Source: JBFISM01 sp041608535
GTDB lineage: Bacteria > Actinomycetota > Acidimicrobiia > Spongiisociales > UBA5794
DNA length: 64,000 nt
Reading direction: 5' to 3'
Assembly (NCBI GenBank): GCA_041608535.1
Contig: JBFISM010000003.1
Coordinates: forward strand, 1-64,000
Each line of letters opens with the position of its first letter. Position 1 is the stretch's first letter. The position numbers and the translations under genes are program-made. Positions 17,094 to 26,376 of the stretch are shown piece by piece. The notes under the pieces are model-generated. The model was not told the origin of the DNA. It did no database searches and saw only the letters and a list, made by a program, of their open reading frames with translations.

Positions 17094-17720
17094 CTACTTC
17101 TTGGCGGCCGCAGGCTTGCGTGCCGTGGTCTTCTTGGCAGCCGGCGTCTTCTTGGTTGCGGAAGACTTCGACGCCGCCGTCTCGGACGAGGTGCTCTTGG
17201 CGCCACTCGTCGTGGTTGCCGCCGACTTGGCTGTCGTCCGCTTCGCCGCGGTCGTCCTGGCGGCGGTCGTCTTGGTCGCGGTCGTCTTCTTCGCCGGGGT
17301 CTTCTTGGCTGACGTCTTCGTGGCCGGCTTGTTGGCAGGCGTCTTCTTGCCGACCGTCTTCGGGCCCTCGACGGCCACCTTCTCCGGCGCCGGCTTCCCC
17401 TCGCTCGGCGTGAAGTTCTCTCGCCAGCTGTCCAGTGCAGCGTCGAGCTGGTCGCGCAGCTTGCCGACTCGGTCCTGGACCTTGTCCATGTCGACCCGGT
17501 GCTGGATCTCCTCGACCACGGTGCCGTTCTGGAACCGCTTGGCGATCTTGGCGCCCTCCTTTGCCGATTCGTCGTACCGGCTCTGCGCCTGCTCGACGAT
17601 GCGGTCGGCGATCTCCGAGACCTTGGACATGTACTCCTCGGCCATGCGGCGCGCCACGACCGGGGCGCCGAGGCTGGAGTGAACGGCCTTGATCACGATC
17701 TTCTTTTGGGTATCGAACAT
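17094..17720 (-). CDS. histone H1-like protein with Lys/Ala/Thr-rich tail
   Basis: A 208-residue protein. The N-terminal ~105 residues are helical, probably coiled coil (EEYMSKVSEIADRIVEQAQSRYD, VDMDKVQDRVGKLRDQLDAALDSW). The C-terminal ~90 residues are low-complexity KKTPA/KTTA/AAKK repeats like eukaryotic H1 tails or mycobacterial HBHA/Hup tails. It may compact DNA or bind polyanions; the coiled-coil head also recalls phasins. It starts one base after the XRE regulator's stop, so they are cotranscribed. Function is inferred from composition. Confidence 0.75.
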   Translation of the reverse strand: MFDTQKKIVIKAVHSSLGAPVVARRMAEEYMSKVSEIADRIVEQAQSRYDESAKEGAKIAKRFQNGTVVEEIQHRVDMDKVQDRVGKLRDQLDAALDSWRENFTPSEGKPAPEKVAVEGPKTVGKKTPANKPATKTSAKKTPAKKTTATKTTAARTTAAKRTTAKSAATTTSGAKSTSSETAASKSSATKKTPAAKKTTARKPAAAKK

Positions 17721-18080
17721 CTAGGTGCTCTCCTCTGCTGTGTCGCCGACGAAGCTCAGGTAGATCTGCGTCAGCGCCTGTTTTTGCGATGAACTCAATA
17801 TGGTGTCGGCGCCGATCGCCTCGAGAACGTCCGGCTGCTCCAAGCCCTCGATGAGACCTGCTTTCTCATACAGCGCTTCGGCGCGTATCGACAGGGCACG
17901 TGCGATCGACTTGAGGATCTCGGCGGACGGGTTGCGCAGTCCACGCTCGATCTGGCTCAGATACGGGTTGGAGATTCCTGCGGTCTCGGCGAGCTTGCGC
18001 AGCGACATGGCACTGCGCTGTCGATGATCCCGGATGAACTCCCCCAACTCCGACAACGATTGTTTCACGCTTGCAATCAT
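17721..18080 (-). CDS. XRE-family transcriptional regulator
   Basis: A 119-residue regulator. The helix-turn-helix is at about residues 12-70: LGEFIRDHRQRSAMSLRKLA, AGISNPYLSQIERGLRNPS, IARALSI. A C-terminal helical tail follows. The start is ATG 18080 with the operator-like dyad directly upstream. It is followed without a gap by the H1-like gene, suggesting control of that gene and of itself. Confidence 0.88.
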   Translation of the reverse strand: MIASVKQSLSELGEFIRDHRQRSAMSLRKLAETAGISNPYLSQIERGLRNPSAEILKSIARALSIRAEALYEKAGLIEGLEQPDVLEAIGADTILSSSQKQALTQIYLSFVGDTAEEST

Positions 18081-18112
18081 ACAACACAGTGCTAACTACA
18101 GCAAGCGTTAGC
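18069..18112. promoter_or_regulatory. nested inverted repeats, probable XRE operator
   Basis: GCTTGC (18069-18074) pairs with GCAAGC (18101-18106), and GCTAAC (18091-18096) pairs with GTTAGC (18107-18112). They overlap the start of the XRE gene and its upstream region, as expected for an autoregulatory operator. Confidence 0.5.
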
Positions 18113-18197
18113 TGCCAGCTAGCACCCGTTCCGATGGTGGGCTGGTGGCAGCCACAGCTAGGTCGCAGCGACCTACCATGCTGCGCCGGAGGTAGCC

Positions 18198-19238
18198 GTG
18201 ACGAGCCCCATGGGAGACGAGTCGTTGATCATCGTCATGCATGCATCGGCCACCGCAGACGACGTTGCTCACGTGGTCGAGCGTCTCGAAGCCGTCGGCG
18301 GCGCAGCTCACGTCTCGCAAGGCAAGGAACGCACTGTCATCGGTGCGATCGGCGACCGGACACTCATCCAGCAGATTCCGTGGGAGGCGATGTCCGGGGT
18401 CGAGCGAGCGGTGCCCGTGCTCAAGCCGTTCAAATTCGTCAGCCGGGACTTCCAGGCCGAGGACACCGTCGTCGACGTCAGCGGCGTGCCCGTCGGTGGC
18501 GACCACTTTGCGGTCATTGCCGGTCCGTGCGCGGTCGAGAGCCGCGACCAGCTCTTCACCGCCGCCGCAGCCGTGGCCGCCGCCGGTGCCACCATTCTTC
18601 GCGGCGACGCTTTCAAGCCACGTACGTCACCGTATTCCTTCCAGGGACTCGAAGAGGAAGGGCTGAAGCTGCTGGCAGAGGCGCGGGAGGAGTTCGGGCT
18701 TCCCTTCGTCGCCGAGGTGGTCGATCCGAGGCATGTCGAGCTGGTTGCCGGGTACGCCGATCTCATCCGCGTCGGCACCCGCAACATGGCCAATTTCACG
18801 TTGCTGAGCGAGCTGGGCAAACAGCAGCGTCCGGTGCTGCTCAAGCGCGGGTTCACTGCCACGATCGAGGAATGGCTCAACGCTGCGGAGTACATCTACA
18901 AGGAGGGCAACCACAACGTCATCATGTGCGAGCGGGGCATCCGCACCTTCGAGACTGCCACCCGCAACACGCTCGACATCTCCGCCGCACCGGTGCTGCG
19001 GGAGCTCTCCCACCTCCCGGTGATCATCGATCCGTCGCACTCCGGCGGGCACCGGCACCTCGTGGCGCCCCTCACCAGAGCCGCAGTGGTCAGCGGGGCC
19101 AACGGTTTCATGGTCGACGTGCACCCGTCGCCGGAGACCGCGCTCGTCGACGGCGCTCAAGCCATCTTGCCGCGCGAGTTCGCTGTCCTCATGGACCAAG
19201 TGCGTCAGCTCGCCGCCGTGATGCACCTCGATCTGTAA
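18198..19238 (+). CDS. aroF: 3-deoxy-7-phosphoheptulonate (DAHP) synthase
   Basis: A 346-residue type I-beta DAHP synthase, first enzyme of the shikimate pathway, joining phosphoenolpyruvate and erythrose 4-phosphate. Residues 1-~75 form the ferredoxin-like regulatory domain (LIIVMHASATADDVAHVVERLE), and the rest is the TIM barrel: AGPCAVES, RGDAFKPRTSPYSFQG, VGTRNMANF, RGFTATIEEW, IDPSHSGGHR. The GTG start at 18198 is supported by GGAGGTAG seven bases upstream. It is followed by tyrA after 12 bases, forming an aromatic amino-acid pair. Confidence 0.96.
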   Translation: MTSPMGDESLIIVMHASATADDVAHVVERLEAVGGAAHVSQGKERTVIGAIGDRTLIQQIPWEAMSGVERAVPVLKPFKFVSRDFQAEDTVVDVSGVPVGGDHFAVIAGPCAVESRDQLFTAAAAVAAAGATILRGDAFKPRTSPYSFQGLEEEGLKLLAEAREEFGLPFVAEVVDPRHVELVAGYADLIRVGTRNMANFTLLSELGKQQRPVLLKRGFTATIEEWLNAAEYIYKEGNHNVIMCERGIRTFETATRNTLDISAAPVLRELSHLPVIIDPSHSGGHRHLVAPLTRAAVVSGANGFMVDVHPSPETALVDGAQAILPREFAVLMDQVRQLAAVMHLDL

Positions 19239-19250
19239 CCGCACACAGCC

Positions 19251-20285
19251 ATGACACGCAGCTCGGGGCGCATCGGGATCGCCGGGACCGGTCTCATCGG
19301 AGCCTCGATTGGTTTGGCGCTCGATCATCGCAGGCCCCTCGGCTGGGATCCCGATCCCGCGGCGCTCGGAGCCGCCGCCGCAGCCGGCGCCGTCGAGCCG
19401 GTGGCAGGGTATGGGGATCTGCTGACCGCCGCCGTAGACGTTCTCGTCCTCGCCGGGCCACCGCGTGCGATCCTGGCGCAAGTCACCGATGCGCAAGCGG
19501 CCGACCACATCGGGCTCGTCATCGACGTCGCAGGGGTCAAGGCCCCCATCCTCGCCGTCAACCGCTTTCCCCGGTTTGTTGGTACACATCCCATGGCCGG
19601 GCGGGAGACCTCCGGACCTGCTGCCGCCTCGGGGTCGCTCTTTCGGGGTGGGGCTTGGGTCGTGGTGCCGGACGGCGCAGCAGCAGCCGACGTCGCCACG
19701 GTGGAGTCGATCGTCGCCGAGACCGGTGCGCGGCCGATACGGATGCGCGGAGCCGACCACGACAGCGCCGTAGCGGCGATCTCCCATGTCCCGCAGCTGC
19801 TCGCCTCTACGCTGATGAACGAGGCGATGGCGCGCACCCAGGCCCTCGACCTCGTAGCCGGAAGCTTCCGAGATCTCACCAGAGTCGCCGCCTCGGAGCC
19901 GGGATTGTGGCTGGAGGTGCTCGATGCCAATCGCAGCGAGGTGGTCTCGGTTCTCCGCGAGTACGTCGACCGGTTGGACCACGTCGCCTCGGCTCTCGAC
20001 GGTCGCAGGATCGATGATGTGGCCCGGGTGCTCGACACGGCCCGTGCCGCCCGGCGTACGCTGGCGGCTCCGACGGCGGCGGTGCAGGTGGCACTCGCCG
20101 ACCGGCCGGGTGAGCTGGCGCGAGTGGGTCGGGCGTTCGAGGCGAGCGGGGTCGACGTTCGCGACCTCCAGCTGCGTCACGCCCCCCACGGCGGCGGGGG
20201 CGTGCTCACCGTCTCGGTCCGCACCGATGACAAGGAAGCGATGCTCGCGGCCATGGAAGCCGAGGGGCTGCTGGTGCTCGACTGA
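19251..20285 (+). CDS. tyrA: prephenate dehydrogenase with C-terminal ACT-like domain
   Basis: A 344-residue enzyme of tyrosine synthesis that oxidatively decarboxylates prephenate. The Rossmann motif GIAGTGLIGASIG is near residue 8. The catalytic region has GTHPMAGRETSG and the histidine in ISHVPQLLASTL. Residues about 270-344 (VQVALADRPGELARVGRAFEASGVDV) form an ACT domain, likely for feedback control. It pairs with the upstream DAHP synthase. Confidence 0.94.
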   Translation: MTRSSGRIGIAGTGLIGASIGLALDHRRPLGWDPDPAALGAAAAAGAVEPVAGYGDLLTAAVDVLVLAGPPRAILAQVTDAQAADHIGLVIDVAGVKAPILAVNRFPRFVGTHPMAGRETSGPAAASGSLFRGGAWVVVPDGAAAADVATVESIVAETGARPIRMRGADHDSAVAAISHVPQLLASTLMNEAMARTQALDLVAGSFRDLTRVAASEPGLWLEVLDANRSEVVSVLREYVDRLDHVASALDGRRIDDVARVLDTARAARRTLAAPTAAVQVALADRPGELARVGRAFEASGVDVRDLQLRHAPHGGGGVLTVSVRTDDKEAMLAAMEAEGLLVLD

Positions 20286-20309
20286 GTCGCCGGCTGATCC
20301 GATGCTGCT

Positions 20310-21491
20310 CTAGCGTTCCAGGGCGCCGACCTGCATCAGCTCCAAGATCGCACCAGCGCCTATGGCGATGCCGGGCTCGATGCACTGCTCGTCGGCGTCG
20401 AATGTCGGCGAGTGGAGGTCCACGGTGGGACCGTCGACGGCACAACCCAACCGGATCAGAGCGCCGCGCGCCGATTCGAGGAACCAGGAAAAGTCCTCAG
20501 AACCCAGGCTCTGATGCGAGGGACGCACGGCGTCGCGACCGAGAATGGCGCGCCCGGCGACGGCGAAAGCATCGATGACGGCGGGGTGGTTGACCACCGG
20601 AGGGGACCCTCGGAGATACTCCACTTCGACCTGCGCTCCGTGCGTGGCGGCGACATCGACGATCACCTCTTCAATGCGCTTTGGCATGTCACGCCACACG
20701 TCGAGATTGAACAAACGTATCGTGCCGCCCATCTCGATCTCGCTGGGGACGACGTTGTCGGCGCGGCCTCCGGTGATGCGGCCGAACACGATGGCGAGCG
20801 GTTCGCGGGGATCGATCGTGCGACGCAGCAGCTCGGGCACCGTGAGGACGATGTGTGCCGCTACTGCCACCAGGTCGACTGTCTGATGAGGGCGCGAGGT
20901 GTGACCACCGGGACCGAAGAGCCGCACGACCACCCGGTCGGCGGCACCGGTGATGGGGCCGCTGCGCAGGCCGATCGTGCCGGGGGGCATGGTGGGATCG
21001 ACGTGGAATGCGGCGATGGTATCGATGCCGCTCGCCAAACCCTCGTTGACCATGGTGAGAGCGCCACCGGGAATGTGCTCCTCTGCGGGCTGAAAGAGCA
21101 TGCGGACCGCTCCCGGCAGCGGGTCCATGCGGTGCAGTGCGATCGCGATGCCGACGCCCACTGCGGTGTGGACATCGTGCCCGCAGGCGTGCATCACACC
21201 GGGGTTGACCGAGCTGAACTCGAGGCCCGTCGCCTCGTGCAGCGGCAGGGCATCGAGGTCGCTGCGAAAAGCAATTTTGGGATCACCGGTACCCACGTCG
21301 ACCCAGAGCCCGATGCCGTCGTCCCGGATCCGGGGCTCGAGGCCGGAAGCTCGCAGCGCCTCGGCTGCCAGACGAGTCGTATTCGTCTCATCCCAAGCTG
21401 TTTCCGGGTGACGGTGGATCTCGCGACGCAGGTCGATGGCTCCCGGCGCCACGGCAGCAGCCAGATCGAGGAGGGTTGCGGTGCGGCCCAT
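20310..21491 (-). CDS. M20 family amidohydrolase
   Basis: A 393-residue metallopeptidase-fold amidohydrolase of the IAA-amino-acid hydrolase / carboxypeptidase Ss1 subfamily, which cleaves N-acyl or peptide-like amide bonds. The start is ATG 21491 (MGRTATLLDLAAA), just after which RREIHRHPETAWDE begins. Metal ligands lie in HACGHDVHTAVG and PAEEHIPGGA, with the C-terminal histidine in LHSPTFDAD. GPGGHTSRPHQTVD marks the lid domain. No signal peptide, so cytosolic. Substrate not predictable. Confidence 0.92.
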   Translation of the reverse strand: MGRTATLLDLAAAVAPGAIDLRREIHRHPETAWDETNTTRLAAEALRASGLEPRIRDDGIGLWVDVGTGDPKIAFRSDLDALPLHEATGLEFSSVNPGVMHACGHDVHTAVGVGIAIALHRMDPLPGAVRMLFQPAEEHIPGGALTMVNEGLASGIDTIAAFHVDPTMPPGTIGLRSGPITGAADRVVVRLFGPGGHTSRPHQTVDLVAVAAHIVLTVPELLRRTIDPREPLAIVFGRITGGRADNVVPSEIEMGGTIRLFNLDVWRDMPKRIEEVIVDVAATHGAQVEVEYLRGSPPVVNHPAVIDAFAVAGRAILGRDAVRPSHQSLGSEDFSWFLESARGALIRLGCAVDGPTVDLHSPTFDADEQCIEPGIAIGAGAILELMQVGALER

Positions 21492-21600
21492 GAGCGGCGC
21501 ATTGTAGCTACCGGGAGCTTCGTGCTCGTGAGTCGATCGCATCAAGTAACACGGGTGCGGTAGGTTGACAACCGCACACCGATTCAACGAGGAGGCCAGG

Positions 21601-22758
21601 ATGGATCGTCCATCCTTCACCATCGGTATCGAAGAAGAGCTGATGATCGTCGACGTCGAGACCCGGGATCTCGTCCGGGACCTCCCTGGATCGTTTATGA
21701 GCCAGATTGCAGACGTGGTCGAAGGTCAGGTCGGACCCGAGTTCATGCGCTCCCAAGTCGAGGTGGGCACCCCCGTGGCCGCAACGGTGAAGGAAGCCGG
21801 CAGCGAGCTCGCTGCGATGCGAGTGGCCGTGGCCGACATCGCCGCCGAATACGGATTGGCGCCGATCGCGGCCTCGACTCACCCATTCTCCGCGTGGTGG
21901 GAACAGCTCAACACCGACAAGGAGCGGTACAACGCTCTTGCGGAGGCGATGGGAGGCGTGGCCCGGCGGCTGCTCATCTCGGGGATGCACGTTCACGCCG
22001 GTATCGAGGACGAGGACCTCCGTATCGATCTCATGAACCAGGTGACGTACTTCCTTCCTCACTTCCTCGCGATCTCCACCTCCTCGCCCTTCTGGGGTGG
22101 CGTGGCCACCGGCCTGCACAGCTACCGCACCTCGGTGTTCCGGGCGCTGCCCCGCACCGGCATGCCCGACGAGTTCGACAGCTGGGCGGACTACCGACGT
22201 CATGTCGCCGTGCTCGTCGATGCCGGCGTCATCGAGGATGCCACCAAGCTGTGGTGGGACGTTCGACCGAGCGATCGGTACCCGACGCTGGAGATGCGGA
22301 TAGCGGACGTCTGCACCAGCATCGACGACGCCGCAACCGTTGCGGCCATGTATCTGGGTCTTCTCAGCATGCTGTTCAGGATGCGCCAGGCCAATCAGCG
22401 GTGGCGCATCTACTCGAGGATGTTGCTCAGCGAGAACCGGTGGCGGGCGCAGCGCTATGGGATCTCCGAGGGGCTGGTCGACTTCGGCTGTCACGAGGTC
22501 GTGTCCTATGCCGATCTCTACAAGGAGATCCAGGAGCTCGTTGCAGAGGACGCTGTGGCGATGGGTATCGCGGAGGAAATCGAGCACGGCACGAACATTC
22601 TCGAGCGTGGCACCAGCGCCGACCGGCAGCTCGCCATCTACAACGAGAGTCTCGCCGCGGGCGCCAGCCAGGAGGAAGCGTTGCAGCGCGTGGTCGATTT
22701 CCTCATCGCAGAGACGATGGCCGGGTGTGATCGCCTGCGTGCGCGCCAAGCCGGATGA
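21601..22758 (+). CDS. glutamate-cysteine ligase family 2 (carboxylate-amine ligase)
   Basis: A 385-residue GCS2-family ATP-dependent carboxylate-amine ligase (YbdK/EgtA-like). ATG 21601 is preceded by GAGGAGG. Signatures are FTIGIEEELMIVD at the N-terminus, SQVEVGTPV, LISGMHVHAGI, FLPHFLAISTSSPFW and TLEMRIADVC. It probably joins glutamate to cysteine or a related amine; actinobacteria use such proteins in ergothioneine or weak glutathione-like synthesis. The exact acceptor is uncertain. Confidence 0.9.
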   Translation: MDRPSFTIGIEEELMIVDVETRDLVRDLPGSFMSQIADVVEGQVGPEFMRSQVEVGTPVAATVKEAGSELAAMRVAVADIAAEYGLAPIAASTHPFSAWWEQLNTDKERYNALAEAMGGVARRLLISGMHVHAGIEDEDLRIDLMNQVTYFLPHFLAISTSSPFWGGVATGLHSYRTSVFRALPRTGMPDEFDSWADYRRHVAVLVDAGVIEDATKLWWDVRPSDRYPTLEMRIADVCTSIDDAATVAAMYLGLLSMLFRMRQANQRWRIYSRMLLSENRWRAQRYGISEGLVDFGCHEVVSYADLYKEIQELVAEDAVAMGIAEEIEHGTNILERGTSADRQLAIYNESLAAGASQEEALQRVVDFLIAETMAGCDRLRARQAG

Positions 22759-22801
22759 CTGCGATTCGTCCCGGCCACCGGCGCATCTAGGCTGACCACC
22801 G

Positions 22802-24511
22802 ATGAGCCAGCTCCGGGTTGCGTGCGCCCAGATCGACACGCGGGTCGGTGATTTCGAGTGGAACACGGCCAAGATCCTCGAGTCCATGGCGTACGCCGAC
22901 GGGGTGGACGCCGACGTGCTCCTTCTCCCCGAGCTCGCCATCTGTGGCTACCCACCCGAGGACCTGCTGCTTCGCGGGTCATTCACCGAGGCGAACCGCG
23001 AGGCTCTCGAGCGCATCGCGGCACAGTCCGGGCAGGTCGCGGTGGTGGTGGGGTTCGTCGATCGGGTCGCCGGCGCGACCAGCGACGATGCGGTGTCGCG
23101 ACGTATCGCCAACGCTGCGGCCGTCGTCGCCGGCGGCTCTGTGGTCGGGGTGTATCACAAGGTGCTCCTCCCCAACTATGGAGTCTTCGACGAGGCCCGC
23201 TACTTTGCGGTCGGTCGGCAACGCACCACGCTGTGGTCCATTGCCGGTGTCACCGCTGGTGTGTCGGTGTGCGAGGACATCTGGTCACCCACCGGCCCGC
23301 CCGCCCACCAGGCGGCTGCGGGTGCGCAGATCCTGCTGAACATCAACGGGTCGCCCTATCACGTGGGCAAGGCCGGCGAGCGAGCCGGCTTGCTCTCCGC
23401 CGAGGCTCGCCGCTCCGGCGTACCCGTCGTCTACCTGAACATGGTTGGGGGGCAGGACGAGCTCGTCTTCGATGGTGACTCCATGGTGATCGACAGCAGC
23501 GGCGATCTCATCCATCGCGCACCGCAATTCGCAGTGGATCACTTCGTGGTCGACGTGCCGGTGCCACCGGGACGGGCGGGGGAGCCCGCAGAGCTGGTTT
23601 CTGTCACCCCGTCTCGTTCCGAGGCGAAGGTGAGCATCCCAGCGCCGGTGATCGTTCCCACGATGAACATGGAGGAGGAGGTCTACACGGCCCTGGTGAC
23701 CGGGCTCCGTGATTACGTGGAGAAGAACGGATTCTCCGACGTCGTGATCGGGCTGAGCGGGGGTATCGACAGCGCTCTCACAGCGGCGATCGCAACCGAC
23801 GCCCTCGGACCGGGCGCAGTGTGGGGCATCACGATGCCGACACGGTACAGCTCGGAGGGGTCGATCACCGATTCCGAGGACCTGGCGAAGCGGTTGGGCA
23901 TACGCTTCGACATCATCCCCATCGACCCGGTGTTCGCTGAGTTCCTCGAGGCGCTCGAGGTCGCCTTTGCCGGAACCGACATGGGTGTGGCTGAGGAGAA
24001 TCTCCAGGCGCGCATCCGCGGGGCGATACTGATGGCGATCTCCAACAAGTTCGGGGGCATGGTGGTCGCCACCGGCAACAAGTCGGAGATGGCCGTCGGC
24101 TACGCCACGCTGTACGGCGACATGGCAGGTGGCTTTGCCGTTCTGAAGGATGTGTTCAAGACGCTCGTCTACCGGCTTGCCGAGTGGCGTAACCAACAAG
24201 ACGAGGTGATCCCGCGCACCATCATCGACAAGCCGCCGTCGGCCGAGCTGCGTCCCGATCAGAAAGACACCGACTCGCTGCCGGAATACGAGGTACTCGA
24301 TGCCGTGCTGCGTCGTTACATCGAGCTGGACATGGCCGTCGGTGAGATCGTCGCCGAGGGATTGGGTGCGGAGCTGGTGCGACGGGTGGCGGCCATGGTG
24401 GACAGGAACGAGTACAAGCGTCGACAGGCCGCCCCGGGAGTACGGATCACACGGAAAGCCTTCGGTAGGGATCGGCGGCTTCCCATCACCAACGCGTATC
24501 GCACACCGTGA
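22802..24511 (+). CDS. nadE: glutamine-hydrolysing NAD+ synthetase
   Basis: A 569-residue two-domain enzyme for the last step of NAD synthesis. Residues 1-~265 are the nitrilase-like glutaminase, with the Glu-Lys-Cys triad in LLPELAICGY, YHKVLLPNYGVFDE and GVSVCEDIW. Residues ~290-569 are the synthetase with the pyrophosphatase loop GLSGGIDSAL and ATGNKSEMAVGYATLYGDMAGG. Length is normal. The downstream pabC-like gene overlaps its stop by four bases, so they form one unit. Confidence 0.97.
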   Translation: MSQLRVACAQIDTRVGDFEWNTAKILESMAYADGVDADVLLLPELAICGYPPEDLLLRGSFTEANREALERIAAQSGQVAVVVGFVDRVAGATSDDAVSRRIANAAAVVAGGSVVGVYHKVLLPNYGVFDEARYFAVGRQRTTLWSIAGVTAGVSVCEDIWSPTGPPAHQAAAGAQILLNINGSPYHVGKAGERAGLLSAEARRSGVPVVYLNMVGGQDELVFDGDSMVIDSSGDLIHRAPQFAVDHFVVDVPVPPGRAGEPAELVSVTPSRSEAKVSIPAPVIVPTMNMEEEVYTALVTGLRDYVEKNGFSDVVIGLSGGIDSALTAAIATDALGPGAVWGITMPTRYSSEGSITDSEDLAKRLGIRFDIIPIDPVFAEFLEALEVAFAGTDMGVAEENLQARIRGAILMAISNKFGGMVVATGNKSEMAVGYATLYGDMAGGFAVLKDVFKTLVYRLAEWRNQQDEVIPRTIIDKPPSAELRPDQKDTDSLPEYEVLDAVLRRYIELDMAVGEIVAEGLGAELVRRVAAMVDRNEYKRRQAAPGVRITRKAFGRDRRLPITNAYRTP

Positions 24512-25347
24512 GCGGGTCCGTGGGCCCCGTGCTCGTCGACGGGGAGCCGGTCGATCCGGCGGGGGCCGCCGTCTCGGTGTTCGACATCGGCTTCCAGCGA
24601 GGGTACGGGTGTTTCGAGACATTACGGTCGTACGGCGGTGTCCCATTCCGCATGTCCCAGCACCTGGACCGGCTCGAACACAGCGCCAACCTGCTGCGGA
24701 TGCCGCTTCCGGATCGAGACGATCTGGAGCGCTGGGTGACCAAGGTGGCCACTGCCGGTGACGTGGCCGTGAAGCTGTACGTCACCGGTGGACGGGATGC
24801 GGCCGATCCTGGGGTGAAGTCGACAACGGTCGTCTTTGCGGAGGAGCTCCCGGATCTGTCGGCACCCGCGCGGTTGCTCCCCGTTCGGGCGCCCTGGCAT
24901 CCCGGGGGCCGGTGGTCGGAGCTGACCGGCGCCAAGACACTGTCATATGCGCCCAACATGGCAGCTCGGCTCACGGCGACCGCCGCCGGGTATGACGACG
25001 CCTTGCTCCTGGGCGCCGACGAGCACGTGCTGGAGGGCCCCACGTACAGCATTGCCTGGATGAGCGGTGTGGCGCTGCATCACCCCCACCCGGATCTCGG
25101 GGTCCTGGCCAGCGTCACTGCCGGCGCCGTGCTCGACATCGCCCCGAAAGTGGGGCTCGAGCCGCACCCGGGCCGATTCCGGCTCGCTGATGTACTCGCC
25201 GCGGACGAGGTGATCGTGATGTCGACACTGTCGGAGGTGCGTCCGGTTGGTGCGATTGGGGATGCGGCCAAGCAGCCCGGGCCGCTGACGGCCGCACTCG
25301 CCGGTGCGCTGGCACAGCTCGTCGCTCGGGAAACCGCGACACCGTGA
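24508..25347 (+). CDS. pabC: aminodeoxychorismate lyase-like class IV aminotransferase
   Basis: A 279-residue PLP enzyme of fold type IV. SVFDIGFQRGYGCFETLRSYG, RMSQHLDRLEHSANLL, the probable catalytic lysine in TGAKTLSYAPNM, LEGPTYSIAW and MSTLSEVRPV are all in order. The best fit is 4-amino-4-deoxychorismate lyase (folate synthesis); branched-chain or D-amino-acid aminotransferase are alternatives. The GTG start overlaps the nadE stop. Confidence 0.82.
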   Translation: MSGSVGPVLVDGEPVDPAGAAVSVFDIGFQRGYGCFETLRSYGGVPFRMSQHLDRLEHSANLLRMPLPDRDDLERWVTKVATAGDVAVKLYVTGGRDAADPGVKSTTVVFAEELPDLSAPARLLPVRAPWHPGGRWSELTGAKTLSYAPNMAARLTATAAGYDDALLLGADEHVLEGPTYSIAWMSGVALHHPHPDLGVLASVTAGAVLDIAPKVGLEPHPGRFRLADVLAADEVIVMSTLSEVRPVGAIGDAAKQPGPLTAALAGALAQLVARETATP

Positions 25348-25766
25348 CGTCCACCCTGCGACTGCTGGCCGCCATCGACGAGCTATACGCCAGGACAGTC
25401 ACCGAACCCGACCGCTGGCACGAGCAGGCGTTCCACGATTGGGCGGGGGATCTCAACGCAGATGGTTTGACGAAGGAGCAAGCGAGGGCAGTGCGTCGGG
25501 CGTTGGGGATGGCACGCAAGCTGCGAGACTTCTGGGCAGACCCGGCCAGGATCGTCGACGCCGACGACTGGCGGAGCCGCATCGATGTCGCGTTTGGCGC
25601 TCGGGCGTGGCGGCCCACCTTGGAGCTGGCCATCGCGGGTCTCGATGCCGAACCATCCCCCGAGCTGTTCGACGAGGTGAGAACGCGGTTTCGGGTGGTC
25701 AACAACGAGCTGTGGCTGGAGGGAGTCGAGTATGCAGATTGGGCCGCGCGGCGTACAGACCGCTAA
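25344..25766 (+). CDS. hypothetical protein
   Basis: A 140-residue soluble, acidic, helix-rich protein I do not recognise. The GTG start at 25344 overlaps the pabC-like stop. It is probably translated as the third gene of the nadE unit. Trp-rich stretches (TEPDRWHEQAFHDWAG, ARAWRPTLELAIAG) suggest a compact helical domain. Confidence 0.65.
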   Translation: MTSTLRLLAAIDELYARTVTEPDRWHEQAFHDWAGDLNADGLTKEQARAVRRALGMARKLRDFWADPARIVDADDWRSRIDVAFGARAWRPTLELAIAGLDAEPSPELFDEVRTRFRVVNNELWLEGVEYADWAARRTDR

Positions 25767-25792
25767 ACCTCACCCCAGTTAGACTCGCCTCC

Positions 25793-26347
25793 ATGGGGCG
25801 TGTGATCCGGATCGCGGGGTGGCTGATTGCTGGGATGGTGGTCGTCACCGGGTGCTCTGGTGACGACGGATCCGAATCGACCACCACGACGAGTTCGTCC
25901 GGTCCCGCCGGCGGCGCAACCACGGTGGTGGGTGCGGACGACACGGATGCCACCGCTGCGACGACGCCAGAGGCCGCAACCTCGACGACCACCCAGCTCC
26001 CGGCCACGACCGCTCCGTTCGAAGTTCCCGGATTCACCATCGTGAGTCGCACGCCCGGGGAAGAAGGCGATACGGTGGTCGTGCTGCTCGACACCGACTC
26101 CTATGAGTCTCTCACCGACATCGACTTACAGAACGTGATTGCAGATGTCGTCGACGAGTTTCCCCCGGTATACGAGGCGCACGTCGTCGACAGCCCGGTG
26201 GTCGTCGACTTCGTCACCGCCGAGGAGCTGGACGACGAGCAGCAGCAGCTCCTCAACGTCCACTACCTGGTTCGCCTCGAGGAGGGCTTCCGGATCCGCT
26301 ATCTGGGTGCCTTCGAGGCGAATGGCGTGACCATCCTCGGCTCCTGA
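25793..26347 (+). CDS. predicted lipoprotein
   Basis: A 184-residue exported protein: signal sequence GWLIAGMVVVTGC with the lipobox VTGC, cleaved before the cysteine at residue 21. A Thr/Ser/Ala-rich linker of about 55 residues follows, then a folded C-terminal domain (EVPGFTIVSRTPGEEGDTVVVLLD onward). Anchored outside the membrane. Function unknown. Confidence 0.8.
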   Translation: MGRVIRIAGWLIAGMVVVTGCSGDDGSESTTTTSSSGPAGGATTVVGADDTDATAATTPEAATSTTTQLPATTAPFEVPGFTIVSRTPGEEGDTVVVLLDTDSYESLTDIDLQNVIADVVDEFPPVYEAHVVDSPVVVDFVTAEELDDEQQQLLNVHYLVRLEEGFRIRYLGAFEANGVTILGS

Positions 26348-26376
26348 ACAGGCCGGTACAGATCAGACGTAGTCGC

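Noticed and set aside
18071..20189. Very long open frames overlapping aroF and tyrA on both strands
   Set aside because: They are high-GC shadow frames, rich in Arg, His and Ser, without family motifs. The true genes have full domain signatures.
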